Assembly: GCA_910575615.1 (NCBI GenBank)
Contig: CAJTEX010000011.1
Coordinates: 1-64,000 of the forward strand
Source: Bacteroidales bacterium
Lineage (GTDB): Bacteria; Bacteroidota; Bacteroidia; Bacteroidales; Muribaculaceae
Reading direction: 5' to 3'
DNA length: 64,000 nt
Shown: positions 8,250-16,749 of the stretch, piece by piece
Layout: the number at the start of each line of letters is the position of its first letter
How positions within the stretch are numbered: the stretch's first letter is position 1
Position numbers and translations under genes: made by a program
Notes under the pieces: generated by a model
Database searches by the model: none
What the model was told of the DNA's origin: nothing
What the model saw: the letters and a program-made list of their open reading frames with translations, nothing else

Positions 8250-8789
8250 ATGAAAGACGAAATTATCATTGCCGGATTCGGCGGACAAGGCGTGCTGTCG
8301 ATGGGAAAGATTCTCGCTTACGCCGCCCTCGAGAATGACCTGGAGGTTACATGGATGCCCTCCTACGGCCCCGAACAGCGCGGAGGCACAGCTAACGTCA
8401 CCGTAATCATCAGCGACGAGACCATCTCATCGCCCATCCTCGACACATATGACACCGCCGTGATCCTCAACCAGCAGAGCCTCGACAAATTCGAGGAGAA
8501 GGTGAAACCCGGCGGAGTACTCATCTACGACCCCTACGGAATACACCGCGCCCCCACCCGCACTGACATCACCATCGTGCCTGTCGACGCCATGGAGGCC
8601 ACAATCGAGATGGGACAGGCGAAGAGCTACAACATGATCCTGCTCGGCGCGCTGCTCAAGATGCGCCCCGACGTGCCCGTGGAAGCTGTCGTACGCGGTC
8701 TCAAGAAGGCCCTGCCCGAACGCCACCACCATCTCATCCCCGTCAACGAGGCCGCCATCCGCAAAGGGATGGAACTCGTCAAGGGATGA
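8250..8789 (+). CDS. vorG: 2-oxoacid:ferredoxin oxidoreductase, gamma subunit
   Basis: 179 residues with the gamma-subunit fold seen in Por/Kor/Vor enzymes: N-terminal IIIAGFGGQGVLSMGKILAYAA (glycine-rich nucleotide/CoA-side motif) and MPSYGPEQRGGTANVTVIISD, the conserved segment that contacts the alpha subunit. It ends in a helical region (AIRKGMELVKG). It is the last gene of the operon, 18 bp after vorA, and is followed by a strong terminator at 8836-8876. Confidence 0.92.
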   Translation: MKDEIIIAGFGGQGVLSMGKILAYAALENDLEVTWMPSYGPEQRGGTANVTVIISDETISSPILDTYDTAVILNQQSLDKFEEKVKPGGVLIYDPYGIHRAPTRTDITIVPVDAMEATIEMGQAKSYNMILLGALLKMRPDVPVEAVVRGLKKALPERHHHLIPVNEAAIRKGMELVKG

Positions 8790-8835
8790 CCACGGCGCGC
8801 AACCGCCGCCGCCCCAACTGTGAAATAAACAGCTC

Positions 8836-8876
8836 CGGGTGTGCAGCCCCGACCACCGGTCGGGGCGCACACCCGG
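8836..8876 (+). terminator. Terminator of the vor operon
   Basis: A long GC-rich hairpin (CCGGGTGTGC...GCACACCCGG with inner CCCCGACC/GGTCGGGG) is followed by TTTT. It sits about 47 bp after the vorG stop and ends shortly before the next ATG at 8893, so the next gene needs its own promoter or readthrough. Confidence 0.85.
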
Positions 8877-8892
8877 TTTTCATCCCCCCACA

Positions 8893-10632
8893 ATGTCAGA
8901 AACCCGACCTGCTCCCATAGCTGCCTGGCTCTTCATTGCCGCCATCATCGTAAGCTGCGCCATAATGGGCCACATTGTCTGGCCTCAGGCCGAAGACATC
9001 AATGCCTACAGCTGCAATCCCGAACTGCTCTCCCCTCTCGGGCTTGACCCGCCGCCATTCTCCCAACTTACCGCCAACGCCGTGGACAGCTACCTCCATG
9101 ACAACGGGCGTTTTGTCTTCTATGCCAACATAATGCTCACCGCCCTGACTCCCAAATGTACCTGGTCGCTGCTCAACATCCTCTTCCTGGCCGCGCTCTA
9201 CTGGCTCCTCTGGCGGATTTCCACCATCGCCTCGACGCGCCGGTCAGCCGTCATGGTGATACTGATGGGTGTGCTGTCACTTCTGTTCATCCCCTGGAAC
9301 GATTACCTCTTTCTCCAATGCTACACCACCCCCTACATCTGGGGAGGCGCGATGATGCTCTTCGTAGCCTACGGGGCAATCCGGGCCGCCACCGGCAACG
9401 CGCTTTCACCCCTAATGACCGTAATCCTCTGCCCGGTCGCATTCATCAGCGGAGGATGGCACGAAGGATTCTCCCTCACCCTCGCCTGCGGACTCATACC
9501 GCTGTGGTTACTCACCCCGCGGGCCGCCCGCAAGAGAGCCCTCATCCCGGCCCTCTTCCTCCTGGCCGGAATCCTCCTCAACATCACCGCACCGGGGCAA
9601 TCGGCCCGCGCCGACAGCGCCGGGGTGCATCTCAACCCGTTCAACTGGTTCCAGCCCGCGTCGCTCACCGGGGGGATATGGCCCTGGCCCCACATAGTAC
9701 CGATGGCCCTCTACCTGGCCTCGCTCGCCGCCACGCTCCTGGTTGAGCGCAGACAGGCTGTCGCGCGCCTGCGCCTGATAGCCGACGGCGGATTGCGCCA
9801 GGCAATCCACCGGCTCCCCACGCTCCCGGACTTGGTAAAACTGCAGACGCTGTCGGCCACGGTGACAGCCGCCACCCTCGGGCTGTGCCTATTCTTCAAT
9901 CCCCCACGTGTGGCTGTGCCTGGACTGCTCTTCTCCATCATCGGGGTCCTGTCGCTGGCCATCCGTTACTATCCGTCGACGGCCCGCAAAACCCTCCGCG
10001 CCGCGTCGGCAATCGCCGTTACCGCTTGCGCGGCCCTGCTGCTTGTGCAGGCGTGGCTCAACATAGCCATGCAGGCGCGCCTCAGCCGCGACCACCGGGC
10101 TATCGAGACCCTGCTGGCCGAAAGCCCCGACGGGGAGGTGTTCTACGACCCGGCCCCGTGGCCCCACAGGAGCCATTATCCCTGGCAATGGACGATGAAC
10201 CACTATTATGTCGACTATGTCACCCTGCATTTCATCCTGACCCATCCCTCCAACCGCCGCCATATGCCGCTGCGTCTCATCCCGACCATACTCAAGGATA
10301 TTCCAGGCTCAGTGAAAGTATCTGGCATCACCCTCTATGAAGGCCACCTGATATCAGACACCGAACCGCGATACACATCGGCCGATGACACCACGGCTCC
10401 CCGCACCGAGATATTCCCCGGCGAATACCCTTACCTGAAATTCAACGCGGTTGTGACGACTGCATCCGGGAAAGAGGAGACCAGGTTCTTCGAGGCGATA
10501 CCTTTCACCACCTCCGAGGCCACGCCCGACCGGCGCGACCTCTACTACCTGCGGCCCGTGTGGCTGTCACACACCGACATCTCCGACCCGGCGGTCAGCG
10601 TCATCTCCGTCTCTCCGGCCAAATACTGGTAG
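8893..10632 (+). CDS. Multi-pass membrane protein, DUF6056-like
   Basis: 579 residues. The ATG at 8893 is chosen because an upstream in-frame ATG lies inside the preceding terminator hairpin. The first two-thirds hold about ten hydrophobic segments (AAWLFIAAIIVSCAIMGHIVW, LLNILFLAALYWLLW, MVILMGVLSLLFIPW, ALIPALFLLAGILLNI and others). The last ~180 residues are a soluble extracytoplasmic domain (YYVDYVTLHFILTHPSNRRHMP). The architecture and the SGGWHEGFSLTL segment resemble Bacteroides DUF6056 proteins, a GtrII/PMT-like polytopic family. A glycosyltransferase-C or surface glycan role is inference; no catalytic residue can be named. Confidence 0.65.
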   Translation: MSETRPAPIAAWLFIAAIIVSCAIMGHIVWPQAEDINAYSCNPELLSPLGLDPPPFSQLTANAVDSYLHDNGRFVFYANIMLTALTPKCTWSLLNILFLAALYWLLWRISTIASTRRSAVMVILMGVLSLLFIPWNDYLFLQCYTTPYIWGGAMMLFVAYGAIRAATGNALSPLMTVILCPVAFISGGWHEGFSLTLACGLIPLWLLTPRAARKRALIPALFLLAGILLNITAPGQSARADSAGVHLNPFNWFQPASLTGGIWPWPHIVPMALYLASLAATLLVERRQAVARLRLIADGGLRQAIHRLPTLPDLVKLQTLSATVTAATLGLCLFFNPPRVAVPGLLFSIIGVLSLAIRYYPSTARKTLRAASAIAVTACAALLLVQAWLNIAMQARLSRDHRAIETLLAESPDGEVFYDPAPWPHRSHYPWQWTMNHYYVDYVTLHFILTHPSNRRHMPLRLIPTILKDIPGSVKVSGITLYEGHLISDTEPRYTSADDTTAPRTEIFPGEYPYLKFNAVVTTASGKEETRFFEAIPFTTSEATPDRRDLYYLRPVWLSHTDISDPAVSVISVSPAKYW

Positions 10633-10644
10633 CCACGGCGATAG

Positions 10645-11490
10645 TCACTTCCCCGACCATCCGGCCTGCTCCAGCATGGAGAAAGTCATCTCACGCGAGG
10701 CATCGATGAGCGCCGGGACATGCGCGTCGGAGTTGACAATCAGCGGCACCCCGGCCTCAATCAGCCTGCCCCAGTGGCGTGGATGGGGAAAGAGCCGCCC
10801 CGAATGGTCGGCATACGCCTTGGTGTTGATTTCCACGGTCAATGGCCGTTCGGGATGGCGCGCGTTGTGGCTGATTATCCTGTCTACCAGGTCGGAGACA
10901 AGCGCCTGATACCACTCCTCATCCTCTATGCCTGGCTGGAAATATGAGGCGTTCTGGCCGATTTTGTCGAAATGGCCTATGATGTCGAAGCCGCCTGCCT
11001 CGACCATCGCCACCGACCGGGAGTAGAACGCCTCGCACACATATCGGATGTCATCATCGAAATAATCCCTCATCTTGCGGCGGAACGACTCAAACCTGCC
11101 GTCGACATCCACCAGCCTCCCTTTGCGGTTGGCCACGAAATGCACCGACCCGATGACATAGTCGAGCGGCAACTCGCTGATTTCGCGGCTCGACGGCCCG
11201 AACTCCTCCCCGAGGTAATCAACCTCCATCGCGGCGTAGAAGCGGCAATGGCCGCCATACTCCCCTTTTATCCTGTCTACCTCACTAAGGTAACGCCCCA
11301 CATCCTCCCGGCGCATGTTGCAGGGCGACACTATCGGCAGGGGGCAATGGGGCGAGAAGCCATAATGGGTGAAGCCACGGGCCACCACCTCGCGGGCAAA
11401 CGCCTCCATCGTGGCGCGTCCGTCGCAAAATTCCGTATGTGAGTGAAATGTGTATGCTTTCGAGCCGTTGAGTTCTTTAAGGAAATCCAT
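10645..11490 (-). CDS. PHP-domain phosphoesterase, histidinol-phosphatase-like
   Basis: 281 residues of the PHP family. Metal ligands are visible in order: FHSHTEF (His16, His18), PHC after FSPH, EVDYLGEE, GSVHFV, IGHFDKIG and NSDAHVP near the C-terminus. These are the positions expected for a tri-metal centre that hydrolyses phosphomonoesters. HisK-type histidinol phosphatases have this length, but there is no his operon here, so the substrate is uncertain. The stop lies 12 bp from the convergent gene ending at 10632. The start is 8 bp from the stop of the upstream cstA-like gene, suggesting cotranscription with it. Confidence 0.8.
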   Translation of the reverse strand: MDFLKELNGSKAYTFHSHTEFCDGRATMEAFAREVVARGFTHYGFSPHCPLPIVSPCNMRREDVGRYLSEVDRIKGEYGGHCRFYAAMEVDYLGEEFGPSSREISELPLDYVIGSVHFVANRKGRLVDVDGRFESFRRKMRDYFDDDIRYVCEAFYSRSVAMVEAGGFDIIGHFDKIGQNASYFQPGIEDEEWYQALVSDLVDRIISHNARHPERPLTVEINTKAYADHSGRLFPHPRHWGRLIEAGVPLIVNSDAHVPALIDASREMTFSMLEQAGWSGK

Positions 11491-11498
11491 CTGAAATC

Positions 11499-12959
11499 TC
11501 AGTCTTTTATCAGTTCAATGCTGTTCCTGGCCCCGCGCAGGTACCAGGCGAAACAGCCCAGGGAGGCCACGCATGTAAGCCCGGCCACGGCGAATGAGAG
11601 GGAATGGTCGAGCCCGAAACCCTCGGGCACGGGAGCCAGCAGTATGTATGACACAGTCACCACCTGCATAAACAGCGCGGGGATGAGCGTCAGCCAGTAG
11701 AATCTGCCATGGCGCGCGAGGTAGACCGTCGAGGCCCAGAGGGTGAAGACGGCGAGCGTCTGGTTGGTCCAAGCGAAGTAGCGCCAAAGCACCTCGAAGT
11801 CGACAAACAGCAGTATGAATGTCACGGCGAACAGTGGCAGGCAGACCAGGAAGCGGTTGAGCAGCTTCTTTTGGGGCAGGTTGAAAATCTCGGCAATGGT
11901 CAGACGCGCGCTGCGCAAGGCGGTGTCGCCGGTCGAGACCGGGGCGGCGACAACCCCGAGAACCGCCAGTATGCCACCGGCGGTGCCGAGCCAGGCAAAT
12001 GACACATCGGTCACAAACGACCCCTGGGAGTTGCCAGGCGTCGCCATGTATGCGGCCAGGCCCTCATATCCCCCGGTGAATGCTATCGCGGCGGCGGCCC
12101 AGATCAGGGCGATGATACCCTCGGTGACCATCGCGCCGTAGAACACCGGACGAGCCAGCCGTTCGTCGCGCAGGCATTTGGCCATCATCGGCGACTGGGT
12201 GGCGTGGAAGCCTGAAATCGCCCCGCAGGCTATAGAGATACATAGCATCGGGAAGAGCGGGCGCATCCCGTCGGCGGCATCGGGGCGGCGGTTGTGCAGC
12301 CCCTCGGCAATACCGTCGGGAATCTCCACCCCGCCGAAAAGCAGGTAGCAGAGCAGCCCCACTCCCATAAACAGCAACGCGGCCCCGAAGAGGGGGTAAA
12401 TCTTCCCTATAAGCTTGTCGATGGGGAGCATCGTGGCCAGGATGTAATAGAGGAATATGGCCCCGGCGCAGACGCGCACCGAGAACCATCCGGGGGTCAG
12501 TCCGGCCACGACCTCAGAGGGGGTCAGGACAAACACCGCCCCGACAAGCACAAGCAGCACGAGGGTCACGACCCTCATCACCTGCCTGACCACCGGCCCC
12601 AGCTCACGCCCGACTATCTCGGGCAACGACATGCCGCCCGACCTGAGCGAAATCATAGCCGCCACGAAGTCATGGACAGCCCCGGCGAAAATCGTCCCGA
12701 AGACAATCCAGAGGAATGCCGCCGGTCCGAACATCACACCCATTATGGCGCCGAATATCGGACCCATCCCGGCGATGTTGAGAAACTGTATGAGAAACAC
12801 CTTCCAGGTAGGCATCACGACGAAGTCGACCCCGTCGGCCTGCGTGACAGCCGGAGTCGGACGCGAACCGTCGATGTCGCCAAACACCCTTTCGGCGATT
12901 TTCCCATAGATGAAGTATCCTGCGATGAGGATGACGAGAGAGACAATGAATGCAGTCAT
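11499..12959 (-). CDS. cstA: CstA-family carbon starvation transporter
   Basis: 486-residue polytopic inner-membrane protein with the CstA fold: an N-terminal helix (AFIVSLVILIAGYFIYGKIAE), the conserved PTWKVFLIQFLNIAGMGPIFGAIMG region at about 50-75, VHDFVAAMISLRSGGMSLPEIVGRELG near 100, and about a dozen further membrane segments. CstA homologues import peptides or pyruvate during carbon limitation. This is the short form (about 480 rather than about 700 residues) that occurs in Bacteroidales. It is followed 8 bp later by the PHP phosphoesterase, probably in one transcript. Confidence 0.88.
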   Translation of the reverse strand: MTAFIVSLVILIAGYFIYGKIAERVFGDIDGSRPTPAVTQADGVDFVVMPTWKVFLIQFLNIAGMGPIFGAIMGVMFGPAAFLWIVFGTIFAGAVHDFVAAMISLRSGGMSLPEIVGRELGPVVRQVMRVVTLVLLVLVGAVFVLTPSEVVAGLTPGWFSVRVCAGAIFLYYILATMLPIDKLIGKIYPLFGAALLFMGVGLLCYLLFGGVEIPDGIAEGLHNRRPDAADGMRPLFPMLCISIACGAISGFHATQSPMMAKCLRDERLARPVFYGAMVTEGIIALIWAAAAIAFTGGYEGLAAYMATPGNSQGSFVTDVSFAWLGTAGGILAVLGVVAAPVSTGDTALRSARLTIAEIFNLPQKKLLNRFLVCLPLFAVTFILLFVDFEVLWRYFAWTNQTLAVFTLWASTVYLARHGRFYWLTLIPALFMQVVTVSYILLAPVPEGFGLDHSLSFAVAGLTCVASLGCFAWYLRGARNSIELIKD

Positions 12960-13011
12960 GGTAAAAAATCAGGTATGCGGCCCGCTGAGCCGCGTTACGC
13001 TTATGTCTGTT

Positions 13012-14439
13012 TTATTTCATCTCGAGGGTCACGACATTGCCACGCAAAGCCTTAAGTTCGGCGCGCGCCTTGTCGAGCTGCCCCTCCAGCTCAAGTATCA
13101 GAGCAGCGTTTGACCGGTCGCCCCGGCCATAATCCTCGCGCAGGACGGCCAGACGGTCAAGCACCCCGGAGAGCTTTTTCTCCTTGGCCAGATACTCCTT
13201 CATGGCCGCTGCGGCCTGCTTGCTGCGGAAGTCGCCGAATGAGGTGTAGACCCGGTTGCCCGGCAGGGCGAGCATGAACTCAGGCGCGGAACCTCGGCCG
13301 GAGGCCGCCTGGGCGCGCGCCTCCCCGATAGCCCGCATCACCCCGGAGTAGTCTTTCCCCTCCCTGCGTGTCAGCGCTATGTTGTCGAGACGCGCGAGCG
13401 AGGCCAGGTCGGGGCTGTCGACATCGACATTCACCCTCAGGTCCTGCGGGATGAAAGTGTATATGGTGACCTTTCCGGGATGGCGGTTGCGGTCGGTGGC
13501 AAACCAGCCGGCCCCGGTGTACTCATCTATCACAAGCAGGAAATCATTGTATGGGGAATTGAACGGCATCCCGACATTGGCCGGCTGGAGGAACGCGTCA
13601 TCCCCCCGGCGGGTCAGGTAAATGTCATATCCACCCAGCGAGTTCTCCCCGTCGTTGGCGTAATAAAGGGTCACCCCGTCGGGCATCAGATAAGGGAACA
13701 CCGCGTCTCCTCCCTCGACCAGCTCATCGCCAAGAGCCTCGGGAGACTCCCATTCCCCGCCGAGCAGGGCCGACGACCAGTAAAGGCGGCTGTTGCCATC
13801 CTCGTCGGGGGCCGACCAAACCATGCGGTTACCGCTCTCGGTCTTGTGTACCATCGTCTGGCTGTCTGACCCGAACCCCTCGGGCAACCCCTCCGGGCCC
13901 TGGAGGCTTCCGGCGGCGAAAGAGATCGGATAGTGTCTGAAAAACTCCTCAGCGTCGACATCCACCGAGTCAATGACCTCGATGTTCTGCACACGGTCGA
14001 GCATCCCCTCGGCCCTGTCGATCTGGTCTTCGAGATTGCCCGACAGGTCATCCACCACTTGGCGTTTCCCTTTCATCAGGCTCTTGCGGTAGGCTGCCAG
14101 CAGCTCGCGCGCGTCATCTATGTCATACCGCGCCATGGCGATGCGGGCCAGCTGCAATGTGGCCTCGCGGTTTCCACGTGAGCGCGCCGACTCCAGCACG
14201 TCGACAGCCTCGGCGTCCTCCCCCGTGTCCCAGAGCAGCTGCCCCAGCATAAGGGCAGCCTCAGTGTCCTTGGAATCAGAGGCGACAATGCCGCGCAACA
14301 TCGCGACAGCCCCGGGGATGTCGCCATCTTCGGCCAGGGTGCGGGCCTCATCCACATCCGCCGCACCGGCCACAAGTGAGGCCAGCAGCGCCAACGACGC
14401 TATCACGCGCCGTGATATGGCATTAAAGAGAGTCTTCAT
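13012..14439 (-). CDS. Periplasmic TPR-like/beta-propeller (PD40) protein
   Basis: 475 residues from the ATG at 14439, which opens a signal peptide (MKTLFNAISRRVIASLALLA, cleavage near VAGAA). A Sel1/TPR-like helical region follows (residues about 25-130: DIPGAVAMLRG, AALMLGQLLWDTGEDAEAV). A central beta-propeller-like region comes next, with repeats of the PD40/WD40-like type (SAPDEDGNSRLYWSSALLGG, AVFPYLMPDGVTLYYANDG, LGGYDIYLTRRG). A C-terminal coiled coil (ALILELEGQLDKARAELKAL) ends the protein. Envelope location is well supported; function unknown. It lies between holA and cstA on the same strand with gaps of about 50 bp. Confidence 0.7.
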   Translation of the reverse strand: MKTLFNAISRRVIASLALLASLVAGAADVDEARTLAEDGDIPGAVAMLRGIVASDSKDTEAALMLGQLLWDTGEDAEAVDVLESARSRGNREATLQLARIAMARYDIDDARELLAAYRKSLMKGKRQVVDDLSGNLEDQIDRAEGMLDRVQNIEVIDSVDVDAEEFFRHYPISFAAGSLQGPEGLPEGFGSDSQTMVHKTESGNRMVWSAPDEDGNSRLYWSSALLGGEWESPEALGDELVEGGDAVFPYLMPDGVTLYYANDGENSLGGYDIYLTRRGDDAFLQPANVGMPFNSPYNDFLLVIDEYTGAGWFATDRNRHPGKVTIYTFIPQDLRVNVDVDSPDLASLARLDNIALTRREGKDYSGVMRAIGEARAQAASGRGSAPEFMLALPGNRVYTSFGDFRSKQAAAAMKEYLAKEKKLSGVLDRLAVLREDYGRGDRSNAALILELEGQLDKARAELKALRGNVVTLEMK

Positions 14440-14486
14440 AATATACAGTGTCAAAAAGTCATGTTTGTTGTCTTATGCCTGACGCG

Positions 14487-15554
14487 TCACACCTTAAGCC
14501 CCGCGATACCTTCGCGCCCGACTGGGTTGAGGATATGGAAACAGAGGTCATAGAGCAGGTCAAACGCGTCCTGCCGCGAGCCGTTGCCCTTCGAAGCCCC
14601 GTCAAACTCGCGTATCCTCGATATGATTTCTATGGTCTGCCACGGGCCACACCATTTCATGGCGTTGCGCACATCGGTGAGCTGCATCGGGAAGCGGAAA
14701 CCAAGCTCCTGCATCAGGCCGCGCTCGCTCTTGTCCTGGGCGTAATGGGCCACCATCAGGTTGGAGAACAGGTTGAAAAGGTTGACCACCAGCACCTGCG
14801 GGGGATTGTTCTTGGGGTCTCCGGCGAAACGCCTGAGAATCCTGAAGACCTTCTGCTGGTCGTGACGCGCGACAGCCGCCACAAACTCGAAGTTGTTATA
14901 CTCCTTCGATATTCCGATATTGCGCTCGACAGCCTCGGGAGTCACCTGCGCCCCCGCTCCGAGGGTCACCGTCAGCTTGTCGACCTCGTTGTAAAGGCGC
15001 GACAGGTCGGTGCCGACATAGTCGCAGAGCATGGCCAGCGCCTTGGGGTCGACGGTCAGCCCCTTCCCGGTGATAAATCCCGAGACGGTCGGGGCGACCA
15101 TCTTCTCTGACAGCTTCCTCGACTCGAAGGCAACGCCGCCCCCCTCCTTGAGGGCCTTGGTGAACTCGGCCCCCTTGGCCTGAGCGCCCCGGAAGCAGAG
15201 ACACAACACCGTCGTCGCCGACGGCTGCCTGACATACGGGGCCAGGGCATTGAGATAGGCCGTAGGGGTGAAACGGGGCTTGTTACCCTCCTGCACCTCC
15301 CTGACAATCACCACCTGCCGTCCCGACATCATCGGGTAGCGGCGGGCAGCCTCGATGACGGCCGCAGGCTCCGTCTCGGGGGCATATAGCATCGTCAGGT
15401 CGAAATCGCGGTCGTCGGGCGCGACAAGGTTCTCCACCTCTCGCGACAACAGGTCGGTGTAAAACCCCTCCTCGCCGTGGAGCAGGTAGACCGGGGCCGC
15501 CTCACCTTTTCGGAGGGCCCGGCGTATGGAATCAGCAGTGAGGGTCTCTGCCAT
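14487..15554 (-). CDS. holA: DNA polymerase III delta subunit
   Basis: 355 residues from the ATG at 15554 (MAETLTADSIRRALRKG). The N-terminal AAA+ like domain has PVYLLHGEEGFYTDLLSREV (degenerate P-loop typical of HolA, which does not hydrolyse ATP), then VVIVREVQEG and the family segments FESRKLSEKMVAPTVSGFI and LAMLCDYVGTDLSRLYNEVDKL. The C-terminal collar domain includes LFNLFSNLMVAHY. HolA opens the beta sliding clamp in the clamp-loader complex. Length is standard. An alternative ATG 33 bp upstream adds an unlikely N-terminal extension. Confidence 0.9.
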   Translation of the reverse strand: MAETLTADSIRRALRKGEAAPVYLLHGEEGFYTDLLSREVENLVAPDDRDFDLTMLYAPETEPAAVIEAARRYPMMSGRQVVIVREVQEGNKPRFTPTAYLNALAPYVRQPSATTVLCLCFRGAQAKGAEFTKALKEGGGVAFESRKLSEKMVAPTVSGFITGKGLTVDPKALAMLCDYVGTDLSRLYNEVDKLTVTLGAGAQVTPEAVERNIGISKEYNNFEFVAAVARHDQQKVFRILRRFAGDPKNNPPQVLVVNLFNLFSNLMVAHYAQDKSERGLMQELGFRFPMQLTDVRNAMKWCGPWQTIEIISRIREFDGASKGNGSRQDAFDLLYDLCFHILNPVGREGIAGLKV

Positions 15555-15713
15555 CGTTATGTAATCGCAATTGAGGTTCAGGGACAATATCTCGATTCAG
15601 CGGCTTCACGCGCCGAAATCAAACGCTAATTTACAACAATTTCTCCAATCCGCCAAAAACATATCGCACCCCCACACCTCACGCCTCCGGCCACACCCCT
15701 CTCCCGCAGGCAA

Positions 15714-15746
15714 CAAAAAAACCGTCCTGACCTCACGGCCAAGACG
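15714..15746 (-). terminator. Intrinsic terminator of the structured RNA
   Basis: On the minus strand an 11-bp stem (CCGTC + TTGGCC / GGTCAG + GACGG, including G-U pairs) is closed by a GTGA (GNRA-type) tetraloop and followed by seven T. This is a textbook rho-independent terminator reading toward holA. Confidence 0.85.
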
Positions 15747-15794
15747 GCTGTTGCCCCGGATCTTCGTCGGAACCAATTCTTTAACTCTTACTAA

Positions 15795-15884
15795 TTATCT
15801 CGTCATAACTCCGCCCAAGGGTCTGACGGGGGATTTGCCCTGCAACTTCATCGTGATACCGTTTCTGATGAATCCATACGGCAT
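15795..15884 (-). CDS. Possible 29-residue small protein inside the structured RNA
   Basis: ATG at 15884 to TAA at 15795-15797 encodes a basic 29-residue peptide (begins MPYGFIRNGITMK, ends GGVMTR, net positive). The start codon sits within the first hairpin, so translation, if any, would depend on opening that structure. A second in-frame ATG gives an 18-residue version. There is no Shine-Dalgarno site and the ORF is short enough to be chance; it is listed because promoter, ORF and terminator are so tightly matched. Confidence 0.25.
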   Translation of the reverse strand: MPYGFIRNGITMKLQGKSPVRPLGGVMTR

Positions 15885-15930
15885 CGTTGCAGGGCAGACA
15901 GAAAGGATTTATTTTTAAATCAGAGATTTG

Positions 15931-15964
15931 CAAAGATATAAAAATCTCATGTCATTCCCCCCCC
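15931..15964 (-). promoter_or_regulatory. Promoter with G8 tract in place of the -33 box (site B)
   Basis: Minus strand: TATCTTTG (15938-15931) is a full -7 match; 18 bp upstream is a G8 run (15964-15957) preceded by ATTTAACT and a second TTAAC 11 bp further up. Sequence upstream of the G-run is strikingly like site A at 3603. Confidence 0.55.
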
Positions 15965-16135
15965 AGTTAAATATAGTTAATACTCTTCTTAAACACGCCG
16001 CATCAACCTCCATCAGCTATTTGACGCATCCATAAAACATTTCCCCCGTATTCCACGTTATATAGATGATTGGCGGGAGGGCATCGCCCATCCCCGCCTC
16101 CCCTCTGACGAAACAAACCACAAACCTATACGATA

Positions 16136-16450
16136 ATGAACGACTTCCAGGAAATCATCAAATCATCAAAACCCACACTTGTCGACTTCTTCGCCACCTG
16201 GTGTGGCCCCTGCAAGATGCAAAGCCCCATCCTTGAGAAGGTGAAGGAGAAGGTCGGCGACGCGGCCACAATCGTCAAAATCGACATCGACAAGAATGCC
16301 GAACTGGCCGCCCGCTACCGCGTGCAGTCGGTGCCGACACTCATCCTCTTCAAAGACGGCGAGGCCGTGTGGCGCACCGTCGGGGTGCAGCAGGCCGACC
16401 TCCTCGAAGCCAAAATCTTCGAGCATGTCCCCACCAAATCCGACGAGTGA
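16136..16450 (+). CDS. trxA: Thioredoxin
   Basis: 104-residue single-domain thioredoxin without signal peptide, hence cytoplasmic. Active site WCGPCK (Trp22-Cys23-Gly-Pro-Cys26-Lys27) preceded by TLVDFFAT; the cis-proline loop is VQSVPTLILFKDG. It reduces protein disulfides using electrons from thioredoxin reductase. The ATG at 16136 gives a standard-length protein. It is a single gene on the plus strand, convergent with the ABC exporter; the space between them is filled by the nested inverted repeat at 16474-16700. Confidence 0.95.
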   Translation: MNDFQEIIKSSKPTLVDFFATWCGPCKMQSPILEKVKEKVGDAATIVKIDIDKNAELAARYRVQSVPTLILFKDGEAVWRTVGVQQADLLEAKIFEHVPTKSDE

Positions 16451-16473
16451 TTCCGCAGAGCCGGTTATCCCTA

Positions 16474-16700
16474 CTGCGGAAAAAACTCACGCAGATTCCG
16501 CAGATACGCAGATTTCCCGCAGATTAAAGGAGAAGGTCTCACAGATTACATAGATGCCATCCGGATGAAAAGCCGTCCGGATGGCATCTATGTAATCTGT
16601 GTAATCTGTGAGACCCCTTCCCTAATCCGTTTTATCCCTTTTTTCAATCTGCGGGAAATCTGCGTATCTGCGGAATCTGCGTGAGTTTTTTTTTCTGCAG
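16474..16700. repeat. Large nested inverted repeat between convergent genes
   Basis: Outer arms about 50 bp (16474-16526 and 16646-16700) are built of degenerate ACGCAGATT/CCGCAGAT units. Inner arms (16535-16565 and 16576-16615) pair GGTCTCACAGATTACATAG with its complement around GCCATCCGGA; the right inner arm carries an extra 9-nt GTAATCTGT unit. T-runs flank both sides (T9 at 16686-16694 on plus; A6 at 16480-16485, i.e. T6 on minus), so it should terminate both trxA and the ABC exporter transcripts. The inner core is the same family as the palindrome at 18663-18736. Confidence 0.85.
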
Positions 16701-16749
16701 ACATACAACCCGCCGGAATCCGCGGGAGAATCGGCTCCGCGGAATCCCT

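Larger units (their letters stand above)
15714..15925 (-). ncRNA. Structured ~210-nt minus-strand RNA unit (sRNA or leader), with own promoter and terminator
   Basis: A stand-alone unit in the 580-bp gap between holA and trxA. The promoter is TATCTTTG at 15938-15931; the transcript should begin near 15925. The RNA starts with a strong hairpin: TGCCCTGCAAC pairs exactly with GTTGCAGGGCA (plus-strand span 15837-15897). An inner 8-bp stem has one G-U pair, and its loop holds UUCAUC, complementary to a GAUGAA bulge, a possible pseudoknot. It ends in an intrinsic terminator at 15714-15746. A 29-codon ORF lies inside (15884-15795). It is about 160 bp upstream of holA, so it might be a holA attenuator leader, but the terminator makes an independent RNA likelier. 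I do not recognise the family; 6S RNA was considered but the fold does not match clearly. Confidence 0.5.

Noticed and set aside
8839-8892. Upstream start for the DUF6056-like protein
   Set aside because: It lies inside the vor terminator hairpin; the ATG at 8893 gives a proper membrane-protein N-terminus.
15571-15918. 115-residue plus-strand ORF between holA and trxA
   Set aside because: Runs through the promoter, hairpins and terminator of the minus-strand RNA; no protein-like features.
15714-15925. 6S RNA, SRP RNA, RNase P RNA or tmRNA
   Set aside because: None of the conserved signature sequences of these RNAs is visible, and the fold (5' hairpin plus terminator) is different.
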